From DATJGF01 sp035495315 (GTDB taxonomy: Bacteria; Verrucomicrobiota; Verrucomicrobiia; Limisphaerales; UBA8199), in the NCBI GenBank assembly GCA_035495315.1, contig DATJGF010000090.1, positions 1 through 41,904 of the forward strand: 41,904 nt of DNA, in the 5' to 3' direction. How positions within the stretch are numbered: position 1 is the stretch's first letter; every line of letters starts with the position of its first letter. Made by a program: the position numbers and the translations under genes. Shown one piece after another: positions 24,128 through 32,653 of this stretch. A model generated the notes under the pieces. It saw only the letters and a list, made by a program, of their open reading frames with translations, was not told the DNA's origin and did not search any database.

Positions 24128-26324
24128 CGAATTTTGTTTCCGACTTCAATTGTTGAAGCACTTCGGAAAAGTCTCTGTCTGCGTATGCCTTGAAACCGCT
24201 CGGGTTACCGGGAAAAGTTTGCAGAATGCGCAGATCTTTCATATCAATCAAAGTGAGCTGAAAACTCCTGGCAGTCGACGCCGGCAATTCGCTTTTAGCT
24301 ACGAGCAGAGAACCCGAGTCTCGAAATCGGGTCAGCAGAACCAGTTTCTCGGTCGAGACTACTTGCAGGAACCGCTTTTCCGTCGCGACACCAGCATCAT
24401 AGAAACCCTGGACAACCGCCTCGACGGGCGTCATATCGCTGAACGGATTGCCCAGGCTCGGCGCGTCGGGTAACACGACAGCGTGCTTCGCCAGGTCCAC
24501 GGGCGAATCGACGTATCGATATTTTGACAACTCTTTAGCCGAGATCCCGGCTTCCACCAAATAAACCTTGGCCCAAAAGGTCAGGCTCGAATCGGTTGTG
24601 CCGAAGAGAAAAGACCGATTGCGCAGGTCGGACATAGTCTTGATGCCCGTGTCAGCCCGGGTGAAGATAACGGTGCCGTCACTCCTCAGGCCTGCCGCCT
24701 CAGGCCAGGAGATAAAACTCACCAGACATTGAATTCCGCGGTTTAAAGTCTTTGCATGAAAGTAATCCCGAACGTTCATCTCCAGTAAATCCACGTCGCC
24801 ATTGAACAGATCCTTGACGGCTCGCGCCTCGGCCTTGTAGAGCCTCAAATCGAGACGAATGGGAGTCCCGTTCAAGTTTCCCGGCAGCCTCTTTTCCATA
24901 TCTTCCAGAAGAGGCGCGGCCCCCAGAATCAGTCCTAAAGGGTTGCCTTCCGCAGCAAACGCAATGGTGAAGCGCTGTTTCACCGGCTGTAAATGTGCCG
25001 GTTCCTGGCCGGCCAGCGCGGCAAGAGTCTCCGATTTGATGCCGAAATATGGGCCGGGTGATCCCCAAATCTCCTGAAGCTGACGCGCCGTCTCGGTGCG
25101 GAGGATTGCCAGCGCAATCGATTTGCGCCGTTTCTCTTCGTGAGCCTGCGCCAGGAGCGCCAGCGTGATGACGATTCCCACAGACAGCCCGGCTATCAAA
25201 GTCGCCAGGGCCGGGTTCCTCATACTCCACCGGCGCAAACGCAGCACCGGCCCCGCCGCGCGGGCAAGGATCGGCTCGCGTCGCTCCCACCTTTTCAGAT
25301 CCTGAACCAGCTCCAACGCGGAGGAGTACCGCCGCTCCGGCTCCTTTTCCAGGCACTTCAGGCAGATCGTTGCCAAATCCCGATCCACTACCGGATTGGC
25401 AACTTTCGGGTGGATCGGCTCTCGTTCCGTTACTTGGCGCAAAATGTCGATGACTCTCTCTCCCTCAAATGGCGGATGGCCCGTCAATAATTCATAGAGG
25501 ATTGCGCCCAGACTGTAGACATCCGCCAAGCGAGAGATCGGTTTGCCGGCCGCCTGTTCGGGCGCCATGTAGCTCGGCGTGCCAAGTATTTCCGCCGTTT
25601 GGGTCAGCGCGCTCTCCTCGTCCACCAACTTGGCCAGACCAAAATCTGTCAGGTGCGGATTTCCATCCTGGTCTAGAAGAATGTTGCTCGGCTTTAGATC
25701 CCGATGCAGCACCCCATGATCGTGCGCATAATGAACCGCCCTGCCTATGCTCTCCATAAGCCGCGTAATCTTAACCTGCGATGCCCTGCTTTTCTTTGCC
25801 GCTTCCCCCGGATTCCCCTCGCCGGCCCGCCACAACGAAAAATCCCCGAAAGATTCCGCAAGACTCCGACCTTCAACCAGACGCATCACCAGGAAGGGAT
25901 TCGCTTCGTGCTCACCAACCTCGTAAATGGGCACAATATTCGGATGATCGAGTTTAGCCACCGCCTCCGCCTCTCTGCGAAAGCGGGCAAGAGCCGCAGG
26001 AGAGGCGAGGTCTCCCACACGAATCATTTTTATCGCCACGATGCGGTTCAGGGAATGCTGCCGCGCGCGATAAACGACTCCCATTCCTCCACGTCCAATC
26101 GGTTCCAGAATTTCATAATCCGGCAAACCTGGTTCTAAGGCCCCCCGAAGCAACACCTCCGGAAGCGCACGGTCAGCCTCGCCCACGGTCTGGCAAACCC
26201 GACCCAGGTCCAACAAACATCTCGGACATTGCTGAAAATTCACGTCCGCGGTGATCTCACCACCACAGATTTCGCACTTTGAGCTTTCGATCATTGGCAA
26301 CATCGCATCCCAATGTTCATTCAT
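24102..26324 (-). CDS. Ser/Thr protein kinase fused to a PhnD-like periplasmic binding domain
   Basis: 740 residues from ATG 26324; a TTG at 26366 would add 14 residues of unlikely Cys-rich sequence. Numbering below is from that TTG. A zinc-ribbon-like pair (CEIC..CPRC, 31-50) precedes the kinase domain (about 84-355): Gly loop GRGGMGVVY at 91-99, Lys113, HRDLKPSN at 221-228, DFG at 241-243, APE at 268-270. One transmembrane helix (about 378-400, ATLIAGLSVGIVITLALLA) leads to a domain of about 310 residues that resembles phosphate/phosphonate-type solute-binding proteins (FTIAFAAEGNPLGLILGAAP; GDVDLLEMNVRDYF; SDGTVIFTRADTGIKTMSDLRNRSF; PVEAVVQGFYDAGVA). It therefore reads as a one-protein receptor kinase with a ligand sensor outside the cytoplasm. 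A sigma factor lies upstream and a pseudopilin overlaps downstream. Confidence 0.93.
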   Translation of the reverse strand: MNEHWDAMLPMIESSKCEICGGEITADVNFQQCPRCLLDLGRVCQTVGEADRALPEVLLRGALEPGLPDYEILEPIGRGGMGVVYRARQHSLNRIVAIKMIRVGDLASPAALARFRREAEAVAKLDHPNIVPIYEVGEHEANPFLVMRLVEGRSLAESFGDFSLWRAGEGNPGEAAKKSRASQVKITRLMESIGRAVHYAHDHGVLHRDLKPSNILLDQDGNPHLTDFGLAKLVDEESALTQTAEILGTPSYMAPEQAAGKPISRLADVYSLGAILYELLTGHPPFEGERVIDILRQVTEREPIHPKVANPVVDRDLATICLKCLEKEPERRYSSALELVQDLKRWERREPILARAAGPVLRLRRWSMRNPALATLIAGLSVGIVITLALLAQAHEEKRRKSIALAILRTETARQLQEIWGSPGPYFGIKSETLAALAGQEPAHLQPVKQRFTIAFAAEGNPLGLILGAAPLLEDMEKRLPGNLNGTPIRLDLRLYKAEARAVKDLFNGDVDLLEMNVRDYFHAKTLNRGIQCLVSFISWPEAAGLRSDGTVIFTRADTGIKTMSDLRNRSFLFGTTDSSLTFWAKVYLVEAGISAKELSKYRYVDSPVDLAKHAVVLPDAPSLGNPFSDMTPVEAVVQGFYDAGVATEKRFLQVVSTEKLVLLTRFRDSGSLLVAKSELPASTARSFQLTLIDMKDLRILQTFPGNPSGFKAYADRDFSEVLQQLKSETKFDEDSLADK

Positions 26325-26408
26325 AGTACAACAGCAAAAGGAATTGCAGGTTACACCAAAACCCAAAATAACTCGGTCGCATAACCCGCAGCCCCGCGCT
26401 CGCCGCCG

Positions 26409-27149
26409 TCAACTCAGGGCAACAAACAGCTCGCGAATTTCGTCGTCGATTTCGTCCGGGCTGGCCACGGTTCGTTCAATCTGGGCCCGGACCAAACAGC
26501 CAAAACGCCGCCGCAAACGATGAACGGTCACTTTCACCGCCCCCTCGCTCATGTTCAGTTCGGCGGCCAGCGCCTGATACGATTTGCCACCTTTTTCTCC
26601 AGCAAGATAATCCTTCAATCTCTCGAACAAATCCGCCTTCCCTGCGGCCGCGCATTCGTCTCGAAGTTGGTTCATCACCCGCTCCAGCAGCAATAAGGCC
26701 CAACGCCGATTAAACATCTTTTCCGGCGTCAACTGGTCAAAGGGTTCCAAGCACTCTCGCTGTTCGGGATTAAGTTCGTCCCACGAAATAAAGAGGTGTT
26801 GCCCGCCACGTTTAAGTGTACGGGTCTTGTGCCACTCGTTATCCAAAAAATGTTTAAGCGATGCCAGCAGGAAGGAGCGAAAACGCCCTTTAGACGGGGC
26901 CACCCCTGCCAAACCATGGTTCTGTAATAAGTGGGCAAAAAAACCCTGAGTCAAATCCTGGGCTTCGTGGACTGGATGACCCCGTTGCCGCGTATAGGCA
27001 TAAAGCGGGCGCCAATAAATCTTGCAGAGCTTTAACAGTGCTTCCTCAGCCCCCTGGCCCGCGTGAAGTACTACGCTCCAATGAGTGGTCCCGAATCTTA
27101 AGGACCCAGTGGCAGAACCCTCTAATTCACCGGGCAGTCGTGGGAGCAT
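26409..27149 (-). CDS. ECF-type RNA polymerase sigma factor
   Basis: 246 residues from ATG 27149; TTG 27188 would add 13. Region 2 is seen in LCKIYWRPLYAYTRQRGHPVHEAQDLTQGFFAHLL with a following basic stretch (SFLLASLKHFLDNEWHKTRT). Region 4 is LAGEKGGKSYQALAAELNMSEGAVKVTVHRLRRRFG, a good HTH. The N-terminal RFGTTHWSVVL and the long acidic linker between regions mark the longer ECF group common beside Ser/Thr kinases in Planctomycetes and Verrucomicrobia. No anti-sigma factor is adjacent, so activity may be set by phosphorylation from the kinase encoded 84 bp downstream; this is inferred. Two direct CGTAAACA repeats (27152-27159 and 27180-27187) lie immediately upstream and may be its control site. 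Confidence 0.93.
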   Translation of the reverse strand: MLPRLPGELEGSATGSLRFGTTHWSVVLHAGQGAEEALLKLCKIYWRPLYAYTRQRGHPVHEAQDLTQGFFAHLLQNHGLAGVAPSKGRFRSFLLASLKHFLDNEWHKTRTLKRGGQHLFISWDELNPEQRECLEPFDQLTPEKMFNRRWALLLLERVMNQLRDECAAAGKADLFERLKDYLAGEKGGKSYQALAAELNMSEGAVKVTVHRLRRRFGCLVRAQIERTVASPDEIDDEIRELFVALS

Positions 27150-27399
27150 AGCGTAAACACAGTTTATCCTAAAAAACGCCGTAAACAACCCTGGACTAAA
27201 GCCAAGCCCCCTTTGTCAACCTTTGCGCCTTCGCCACTTTGGCGTGAGGCTTCCTTACAATACCTCCCGTACACGTAGCCCTTTCAAGGCCGTCTCGCTG
27301 ACGCTTGTTCATTGACGCATTTCATATAGGAGATAGTTGGGCCTCGCGGAACTCGGCCTTCCGAAAAACGTTTGGGTGGGGTACCGCAGCCTGCGAGTC
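27150..27399. promoter_or_regulatory. Gap upstream of the sigma factor with direct repeats
   Basis: 250 bp between the NRPS stop and the sigma ATG, both on the minus strand. Direct repeats CGTAAACA at 27152-27159 and 27180-27187 are 28 bp apart. A weak minus-strand promoter match (TTGTTT-16-TAAACT, the -10 at 27161-27166) overlaps them and would make the sigma mRNA almost leaderless. The remainder shows nothing else. Confidence 0.3.
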
Positions 27400-30300
27400 T
27401 TACACTGATTCGAGCGCGCGGGGTTGGCGTAGGATAACGGGCCGGTTAACGGGCGCGGAGCCTTTGGAACTGGCGACGAGTTCTGCCAGCAACCGAATGG
27501 TGGGCCGATCGAGAATCTCCCGCAACGTGAGCGCGGTGGCGAAGGCGGCGTTGATGCGGGCAAACGCGCGCGTCGCCGAGAGCGACTCGGCCCCCAGTTC
27601 GAAGAAGTCATCATCAATGCCGACCTGTTTGAGCTCCAATACTTCCTGCCAGATCTCGGCGAGCCCTTGTTCCTCCACATTTCGAGCGGCGACGTACGGC
27701 CGGGAACTGATGCGATCATTCTCGGGGCTGGGCAGGCGCCGAACATCGATCTTTCCGTTCGGAGTCAGCGGGAATTGCTGCACCGTCACAAATTGAGTCG
27801 GTACCATGTAGAGCGGCAATTTGGCCCTGATAAAGTCTCGCAGATCGAGCGGCGACGGCGGCCCATTCCGGCTGATGACGTATCCGACCAGCCGCTTTTC
27901 GCCCAGCGCATCTTCACGCGCCGTGACCAGCGCATCGGCGATCCCTTTGTGTTGCCGCAGCACCGCTTCGATCTCTGCAGGCTCGATCCGAAAGCCCCTG
28001 ATTTTGACTTGCTGATCGATACGGCCCAGGCATTCCACCTGGCCATCCGGCAAGTAACGCGCCAAATCGCCGGTTCTGTACAGGCGCCGGCTCGCCGCGC
28101 CGCCGAACGGGTTCGCGATGAATTTTTCCTCGGTCAATTCCGGCCGATTCAGGTAACCGCGGGCGAGCCCATCGCCGCCGATGTAAAGCTCTCCGGCGAC
28201 TCCCAGCGGGACCGGACGCAGCTTCCCATCCAGGATATAGAATTGTGTGTTCGCCAGCGGACGCCCGATCAGCACGGGTTCATCCGGCAGCACCTTCCAG
28301 GCACTCGACCAAATCGTGGTCTCCGTCGGGCCGTAAAAATTCCACAGCTCAGCGCAGCGGTTCGACACCTGATCAGCCAAACTCCGCGACAACGATTCTC
28401 CGCCGCAGAAAATTTTCAGGTTCGGGTTGCCACGCCAGCCCCCCTCGAGCAGCAAGCGCCACGTCGCCGGCGTAGCCTGCATCACTGTCGCGCCGCTCGA
28501 CTCAATCAACGACCCCAGCTGTGTCCCGTTGCCGGCGGTTTCCCGGCTGGCCAACGTGATCTGCGCCCCGGTAATTAGCGGCAAAAATAGCTCGAGCCCG
28601 GCGATATCGAACGAGAGCGTCGTAACGGCGAGCAAGTTATCGCGATTGGTGAAGCTCGTGGTTCGCGCGATTGACGTCAGGAGGTTCACCACCGAGCGGT
28701 GCGTCACTTGCACGCCTTTGGGCTGGCCGGTCGAGCCCGAGGTATAAATGACGTAGGCCAGGTCGGTCGCCTTAGGGACCTGAACAGTTTGCTCTTTGAC
28801 CCCGATGGCTCCGGGCGCTGAAGTTGTGCCCGCGTTCACCGGCGCGGTGAAATCCTCAACACATAAAATCTGCGCGGTGGAAACCGGCAGCGTTTCCGAT
28901 AGAGATCGTTGCGTCAGCACCAGCCGAAGCCGGGCATCGTTCATCATGAACGCCAGGCGTTCTTTCGGATATGTGGGGTCGAGCGGCACATAGGCGCCGC
29001 CGGCCTTCAGAACGGCCAACAAAGCAATCACCATTTCCGGGGAGCGTTCGAGGCAAACGCCGACCAACTCCTCTGCGACGAGATTGAGCGCGTGGAGGCA
29101 ATGCGCGAGTTGCTCGGCTCGTTCGCTAAGGTCGCCGAAAGTCAGCTTCCGCCCTTCGAAGACCAACGCGACGGCTTCCGGATTTTCCCGCACCCGCTCC
29201 TCGAAGAGCTGGGGAAGGGTCTTATCGGCCGGGTACTCGACCGCGGTTTGGTTCCACTCGCTTAGCAGGGGGCGAGTCTCCGTCTCCGCCAAGGGAGAGA
29301 ACGAGTCATACGGCGCGTCGGGCGCGGCGGCCATCGCTTTAAGGGTCTCGACGTAATAATTCGACAGCTGCTCGATCTGCTCACAGCACAGGACATTGGG
29401 ATCGTAATCGATGTGCAGCTCAAGTTGCGTGGAACTGACATCGAGCATGAACGTCGTGTAAGTCGTCAGGTTGTTCGCCTCGAAATAATGACCTTCCGAC
29501 AAATCCAAGTCCCGGCACTCCTGCAGAGTCTTGTAGACATGGAAATGCACGAAGTCGAACGCGGTCTCGAATAACGCCTGGCCGCCGGTGAGCTTCTGGA
29601 CCTCGGCTAGCGGAAAACGCCGGTGAGGGACGACCTCCTGCTCGGCGGCGAAGGTTTGTTTCACCAGGTCGAGCCAGCTGCCGCCATCCAGTTGTTGGCG
29701 CAGGGGCACGGTATTTAGAAACAAGCCGATCAGTTTTTCCCCATCAATCGCTTCCGGGCGTCCATTGGAGATCAGTCCGCTAATCACATCGGCCTGCCCG
29801 GCCATAAGCGACATGACGCTTTGGTGCGCGGCGAGAAGAACTGTCTTGAGCGGCACGCCCGCGCGTTGCGCCAGTTGCTTCAGTCCCAAAAAGACACCGG
29901 CTTCGATTTGGATTTCCGGCCCACGCGACTGCTCGTAACCGCCGCGGCGCAGCGACTTTGGCCAGCGCGGCAGGTTTTGGGCGCGCGCGCCGGCGAGCTT
30001 TTCCTGCCAGAACGCGCGGCTTTGTTCTGACGCACGCGATTGGAGTTCGAGCGCAACGAAATCGCGGTAGGTAATGCGGGGCGGCGCGAGGTTGACTTCT
30101 TTGCCGCTGAGGAGAGCGGTGTAATCCTGGAAAATCTCTGTCATCACCGCCGCCAAACTCCAGCCGTCCAGGCAGGAGTGGTGGAAACTGATAATAAACT
30201 GGAAAGAGCGCTCGCCGCGCAGCTGGGCGTGAAACCGAACCAGGGGAGCAACCGCGCGGTCGAAAGGCACACGCTTCTCACTTTCGATCCAGCGCACCAG

Positions 30301-32487
30301 TCGTTGGTCCTGCTGCGCCTGCGGCAAGGCCGTGAGGTCTTCAACGGTGAAAGGGACTTTAGCCTGCCGGTGCACCAATTGCAGCGGCTGAATAAAACCG
30401 GCCAGGTGGAATGAGGTGCGCAGGATTGGGTGCCTGTTCGCCAACCGCTTTAGAGCCTGCTCGAGCTTCTCCCGATCAAACGGCGCCTGAATCCGGTAAC
30501 TGAACACATCATGGTACATCGCCGAGAGTGGCTCCAGCTCGTTGTAGAAGAACATCCCCATCTGCAGACGAGTCAGCGGGTAAGCATCCTCGACATCAGG
30601 CGGCAACTTGGCACGATCCTCCGGCGAAACCAGGCTGAAGGGCTCGGTTCGCACCGCGGCTATCTCAGGTTTGGCCGATTCGGCACATTTGACGAGCGCG
30701 GCGATAGTGGGATGCTGAAAGATGTCCTCGAGCGAAAGGTTCAGCCCGCGTTCCCGCGCACGCGAGAGGATCGTGATGCTGCGAATCGAATCTCCGCCAA
30801 GCTCGAAAAAGTTGTCGTCGACGCCGACCTGCTCGACTTCGAGGACTTTGCTCCAGATTTCGGTGAGGGCCTTTTCCGGCTCAGTCCGTGGGGCTAGGTA
30901 GGCGGTCTTAAGTGAGGGACGGGCGCCGTCAGGGCTGGGTAAGGCGCGGCGGTCCACTTTGCCGTTGGTCGTCAGCGGCAGCCGGGGCAACATCATAAAG
31001 ACCGCCGGGAGCATGTAGTCCGGGATCTTATTTGCGAGGTACTCGCGCAATTCGGTCACCGTCGGCGCGCTGGCGACCGCCACTACGTAAGCCACCAACC
31101 GTTTGTCGCCGACATTGCCATCGTGCGCAACGACGACGCTTTCACGGATCATCGGATGCCGGTTCAACGCCGACTCAATTTCTCCGAGTTCGACGCGGAA
31201 ACCGCGAATTTTTACCTGATGATCCATGCGCCCCAAATACTCGAGCTCGCCATTGGCGTTGATTTGGGCCAGGTCGCCGCTGCGATAAAGCTTCGCTCCG
31301 GCAATGTTCGAGAAAGGATCCGGCAAGAACCTCTTGGCATTAAGTTCCGGCCGGTTCAAATAACCACGCGCCACACCCGCGCCGCCGACGCAAATTTCGC
31401 CTGGTACGCCGGCGGGGACTGGTTTAAGGTTTTCGTCGACGAGATGGATTTGCAAGTCGGGGATCGGGACGCCAATCACGCTACCCATGCCATTGGTTAA
31501 ATCCCCACGCCGGATCACGCGATAGGTCGAGTGAACTGTGGTTTCGGTGATGCCATACATGTTGACCACTTTCGGGCGGTCGTCGCCATGGCGGTCGAAC
31601 CAGGGCTTGAGGCTTTGAAGTTCGAGCGCTTCGCCGGCGCAAATCACATAGCGCAATTGCAATTCGTGTTTGGTTTCCGCGTTGGTTTCGGCCCAGATCA
31701 GCTGGCGGAAAGCGGATGGTGTCTGATTAAGAACGGTGACGCGTTCCTTTGCCAATAAGTCGTAGAATTCTCCAGGGGAGCGTGTTACGAGGTAAGGCAC
31801 GACGATGAGCCGGCCGCCGTTAAAGAGGGCACCCCAGAGTTCCCATACGGAGACGTCGAAGGCATAGGAGTGAAAAAGAGGCCAAACATCATCCGCGTTA
31901 AACCCATACCAGTGAGCGGTTTGCTTCAGAAGACGCACGACGTTATGGTGTGTTACCAACACGCCTTTGGGTCTACCCGTTGAACCCGACGTATATATAA
32001 TATAGGCGGCATTCTCCGCGGTGGTGACCGGAGACGGATTGTCGCGAGGCTCATCGGCTATCCGTTTCCATTCAGCATCCAGATTAATAACGCCTTTGGC
32101 TTGGAGCGGTACTTTCTCGCGCAGACTGTCCTGGGTCAGCAGCAGCGGGGCCTGAGAGTCTTCGAGCATGAAGCCCAGACGTTCTTTTGGGTATGCCAGG
32201 TCGATCGGGACATACACGCCGCCGGCCTTTAAGACGCCGAGAATGGCGACCACCATTTTGATGGAGCGCTCAAGGTAAAGAGCGACAGGTATTTCAGGGC
32301 CGACCCCGAGTTTGCGCAGGTAATGCGCCAACTGGTTGGCTTGTTCGTTTAATTCGCGGTAGGTGAGCGTCTCTTCACGGCATTTAACCGCGATTGCGTT
32401 CGGCGCTACGCCAGCCTGCAATTCGAACAGTTCGTGAATGCACCCCTGAGACCCCGCTGGCGGTCCTAACATGTTACCTTTTTGCAT
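27400..32487 (-). CDS. Two-module non-ribosomal peptide synthetase, A-T-C-A-T
   Basis: About 1695 residues from ATG 32487; ATG 32472, with AAAAGGT before it, is an alternative, and the frame is open to TTG 32526. Numbering from 32526: adenylation domain A1 30-535 (YTSGSTGRPKG, YGITETT, YRSGDL, NGKVDRRAL); carrier T1 with Ser580 in LGGDS; condensation domain 645-1080 with HHSCLDG at 782-788; A2 about 1090-1590 (YTSGSTGQPKG, YGPTETT, YRTGDL, NGKIDVRRL); T2 with Ser1648 in LGAES. Binding-pocket residues read by eye give D-V-W-N-I-A-M-V-H for A1 (closest to the threonine code) and D-I-L-Q-F-G-F-I-W for A2 (closest to glycine). There is no upstream condensation domain, so A1-T1 is a loading module. 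No thioesterase or reductase ends the chain, and the last 40 residues are unstructured. A dipeptide product is inferred. Confidence 0.95.
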   Translation of the reverse strand: MQKGNMLGPPAGSQGCIHELFELQAGVAPNAIAVKCREETLTYRELNEQANQLAHYLRKLGVGPEIPVALYLERSIKMVVAILGVLKAGGVYVPIDLAYPKERLGFMLEDSQAPLLLTQDSLREKVPLQAKGVINLDAEWKRIADEPRDNPSPVTTAENAAYIIYTSGSTGRPKGVLVTHHNVVRLLKQTAHWYGFNADDVWPLFHSYAFDVSVWELWGALFNGGRLIVVPYLVTRSPGEFYDLLAKERVTVLNQTPSAFRQLIWAETNAETKHELQLRYVICAGEALELQSLKPWFDRHGDDRPKVVNMYGITETTVHSTYRVIRRGDLTNGMGSVIGVPIPDLQIHLVDENLKPVPAGVPGEICVGGAGVARGYLNRPELNAKRFLPDPFSNIAGAKLYRSGDLAQINANGELEYLGRMDHQVKIRGFRVELGEIESALNRHPMIRESVVVAHDGNVGDKRLVAYVVAVASAPTVTELREYLANKIPDYMLPAVFMMLPRLPLTTNGKVDRRALPSPDGARPSLKTAYLAPRTEPEKALTEIWSKVLEVEQVGVDDNFFELGGDSIRSITILSRARERGLNLSLEDIFQHPTIAALVKCAESAKPEIAAVRTEPFSLVSPEDRAKLPPDVEDAYPLTRLQMGMFFYNELEPLSAMYHDVFSYRIQAPFDREKLEQALKRLANRHPILRTSFHLAGFIQPLQLVHRQAKVPFTVEDLTALPQAQQDQRLVRWIESEKRVPFDRAVAPLVRFHAQLRGERSFQFIISFHHSCLDGWSLAAVMTEIFQDYTALLSGKEVNLAPPRITYRDFVALELQSRASEQSRAFWQEKLAGARAQNLPRWPKSLRRGGYEQSRGPEIQIEAGVFLGLKQLAQRAGVPLKTVLLAAHQSVMSLMAGQADVISGLISNGRPEAIDGEKLIGLFLNTVPLRQQLDGGSWLDLVKQTFAAEQEVVPHRRFPLAEVQKLTGGQALFETAFDFVHFHVYKTLQECRDLDLSEGHYFEANNLTTYTTFMLDVSSTQLELHIDYDPNVLCCEQIEQLSNYYVETLKAMAAAPDAPYDSFSPLAETETRPLLSEWNQTAVEYPADKTLPQLFEERVRENPEAVALVFEGRKLTFGDLSERAEQLAHCLHALNLVAEELVGVCLERSPEMVIALLAVLKAGGAYVPLDPTYPKERLAFMMNDARLRLVLTQRSLSETLPVSTAQILCVEDFTAPVNAGTTSAPGAIGVKEQTVQVPKATDLAYVIYTSGSTGQPKGVQVTHRSVVNLLTSIARTTSFTNRDNLLAVTTLSFDIAGLELFLPLITGAQITLASRETAGNGTQLGSLIESSGATVMQATPATWRLLLEGGWRGNPNLKIFCGGESLSRSLADQVSNRCAELWNFYGPTETTIWSSAWKVLPDEPVLIGRPLANTQFYILDGKLRPVPLGVAGELYIGGDGLARGYLNRPELTEEKFIANPFGGAASRRLYRTGDLARYLPDGQVECLGRIDQQVKIRGFRIEPAEIEAVLRQHKGIADALVTAREDALGEKRLVGYVISRNGPPSPLDLRDFIRAKLPLYMVPTQFVTVQQFPLTPNGKIDVRRLPSPENDRISSRPYVAARNVEEQGLAEIWQEVLELKQVGIDDDFFELGAESLSATRAFARINAAFATALTLREILDRPTIRLLAELVASSKGSAPVNRPVILRQPRALESV

Positions 32488-32534
32488 TGGTCCAAGAGAA
32501 CGCCTCAAAGGTAGGAACGGGAGCAAGGCGGGCC

Positions 32535-32554
32535 AATAGGGTTAGTTCCCTATT
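32535..32554. promoter_or_regulatory. Operator-like palindrome upstream of the NRPS
   Basis: AATAGGG-TTAGTT-CCCTATT, a perfect 7-bp dyad, lies about 48 bp upstream of the NRPS ATG. A TATAGT hexamer (minus strand, about 32569-32574) sits just upstream of it but lacks a clear -35. It could be a repressor site or a leader hairpin. Confidence 0.4.
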
Positions 32555-32572
32555 TTGGATGGGATTTGACTA

Positions 32573-32653
32573 TAGGTAGGGCGCGACCGCCGTGCGCGCT
32601 GCTCGGATAAATTCGGTGCGAAATCGGACCTCGCGGCGCGCCGTCCCTACCTA
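32573..32653. repeat. GC-rich palindromic repeat overlapping the uvrD stop codon
   Basis: Ends TAGGTAGGG (32573-32581) and CCCTACCTA (32645-32653) are perfect inverted copies. The inner arms (CGCGACCGCCGTGCGCGC and CGCGGCGCGCCGT) pair imperfectly. The last three bases are the TAG stop of the minus-strand helicase gene. The inner left arm matches the palindrome at 10548. Confidence 0.75.
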
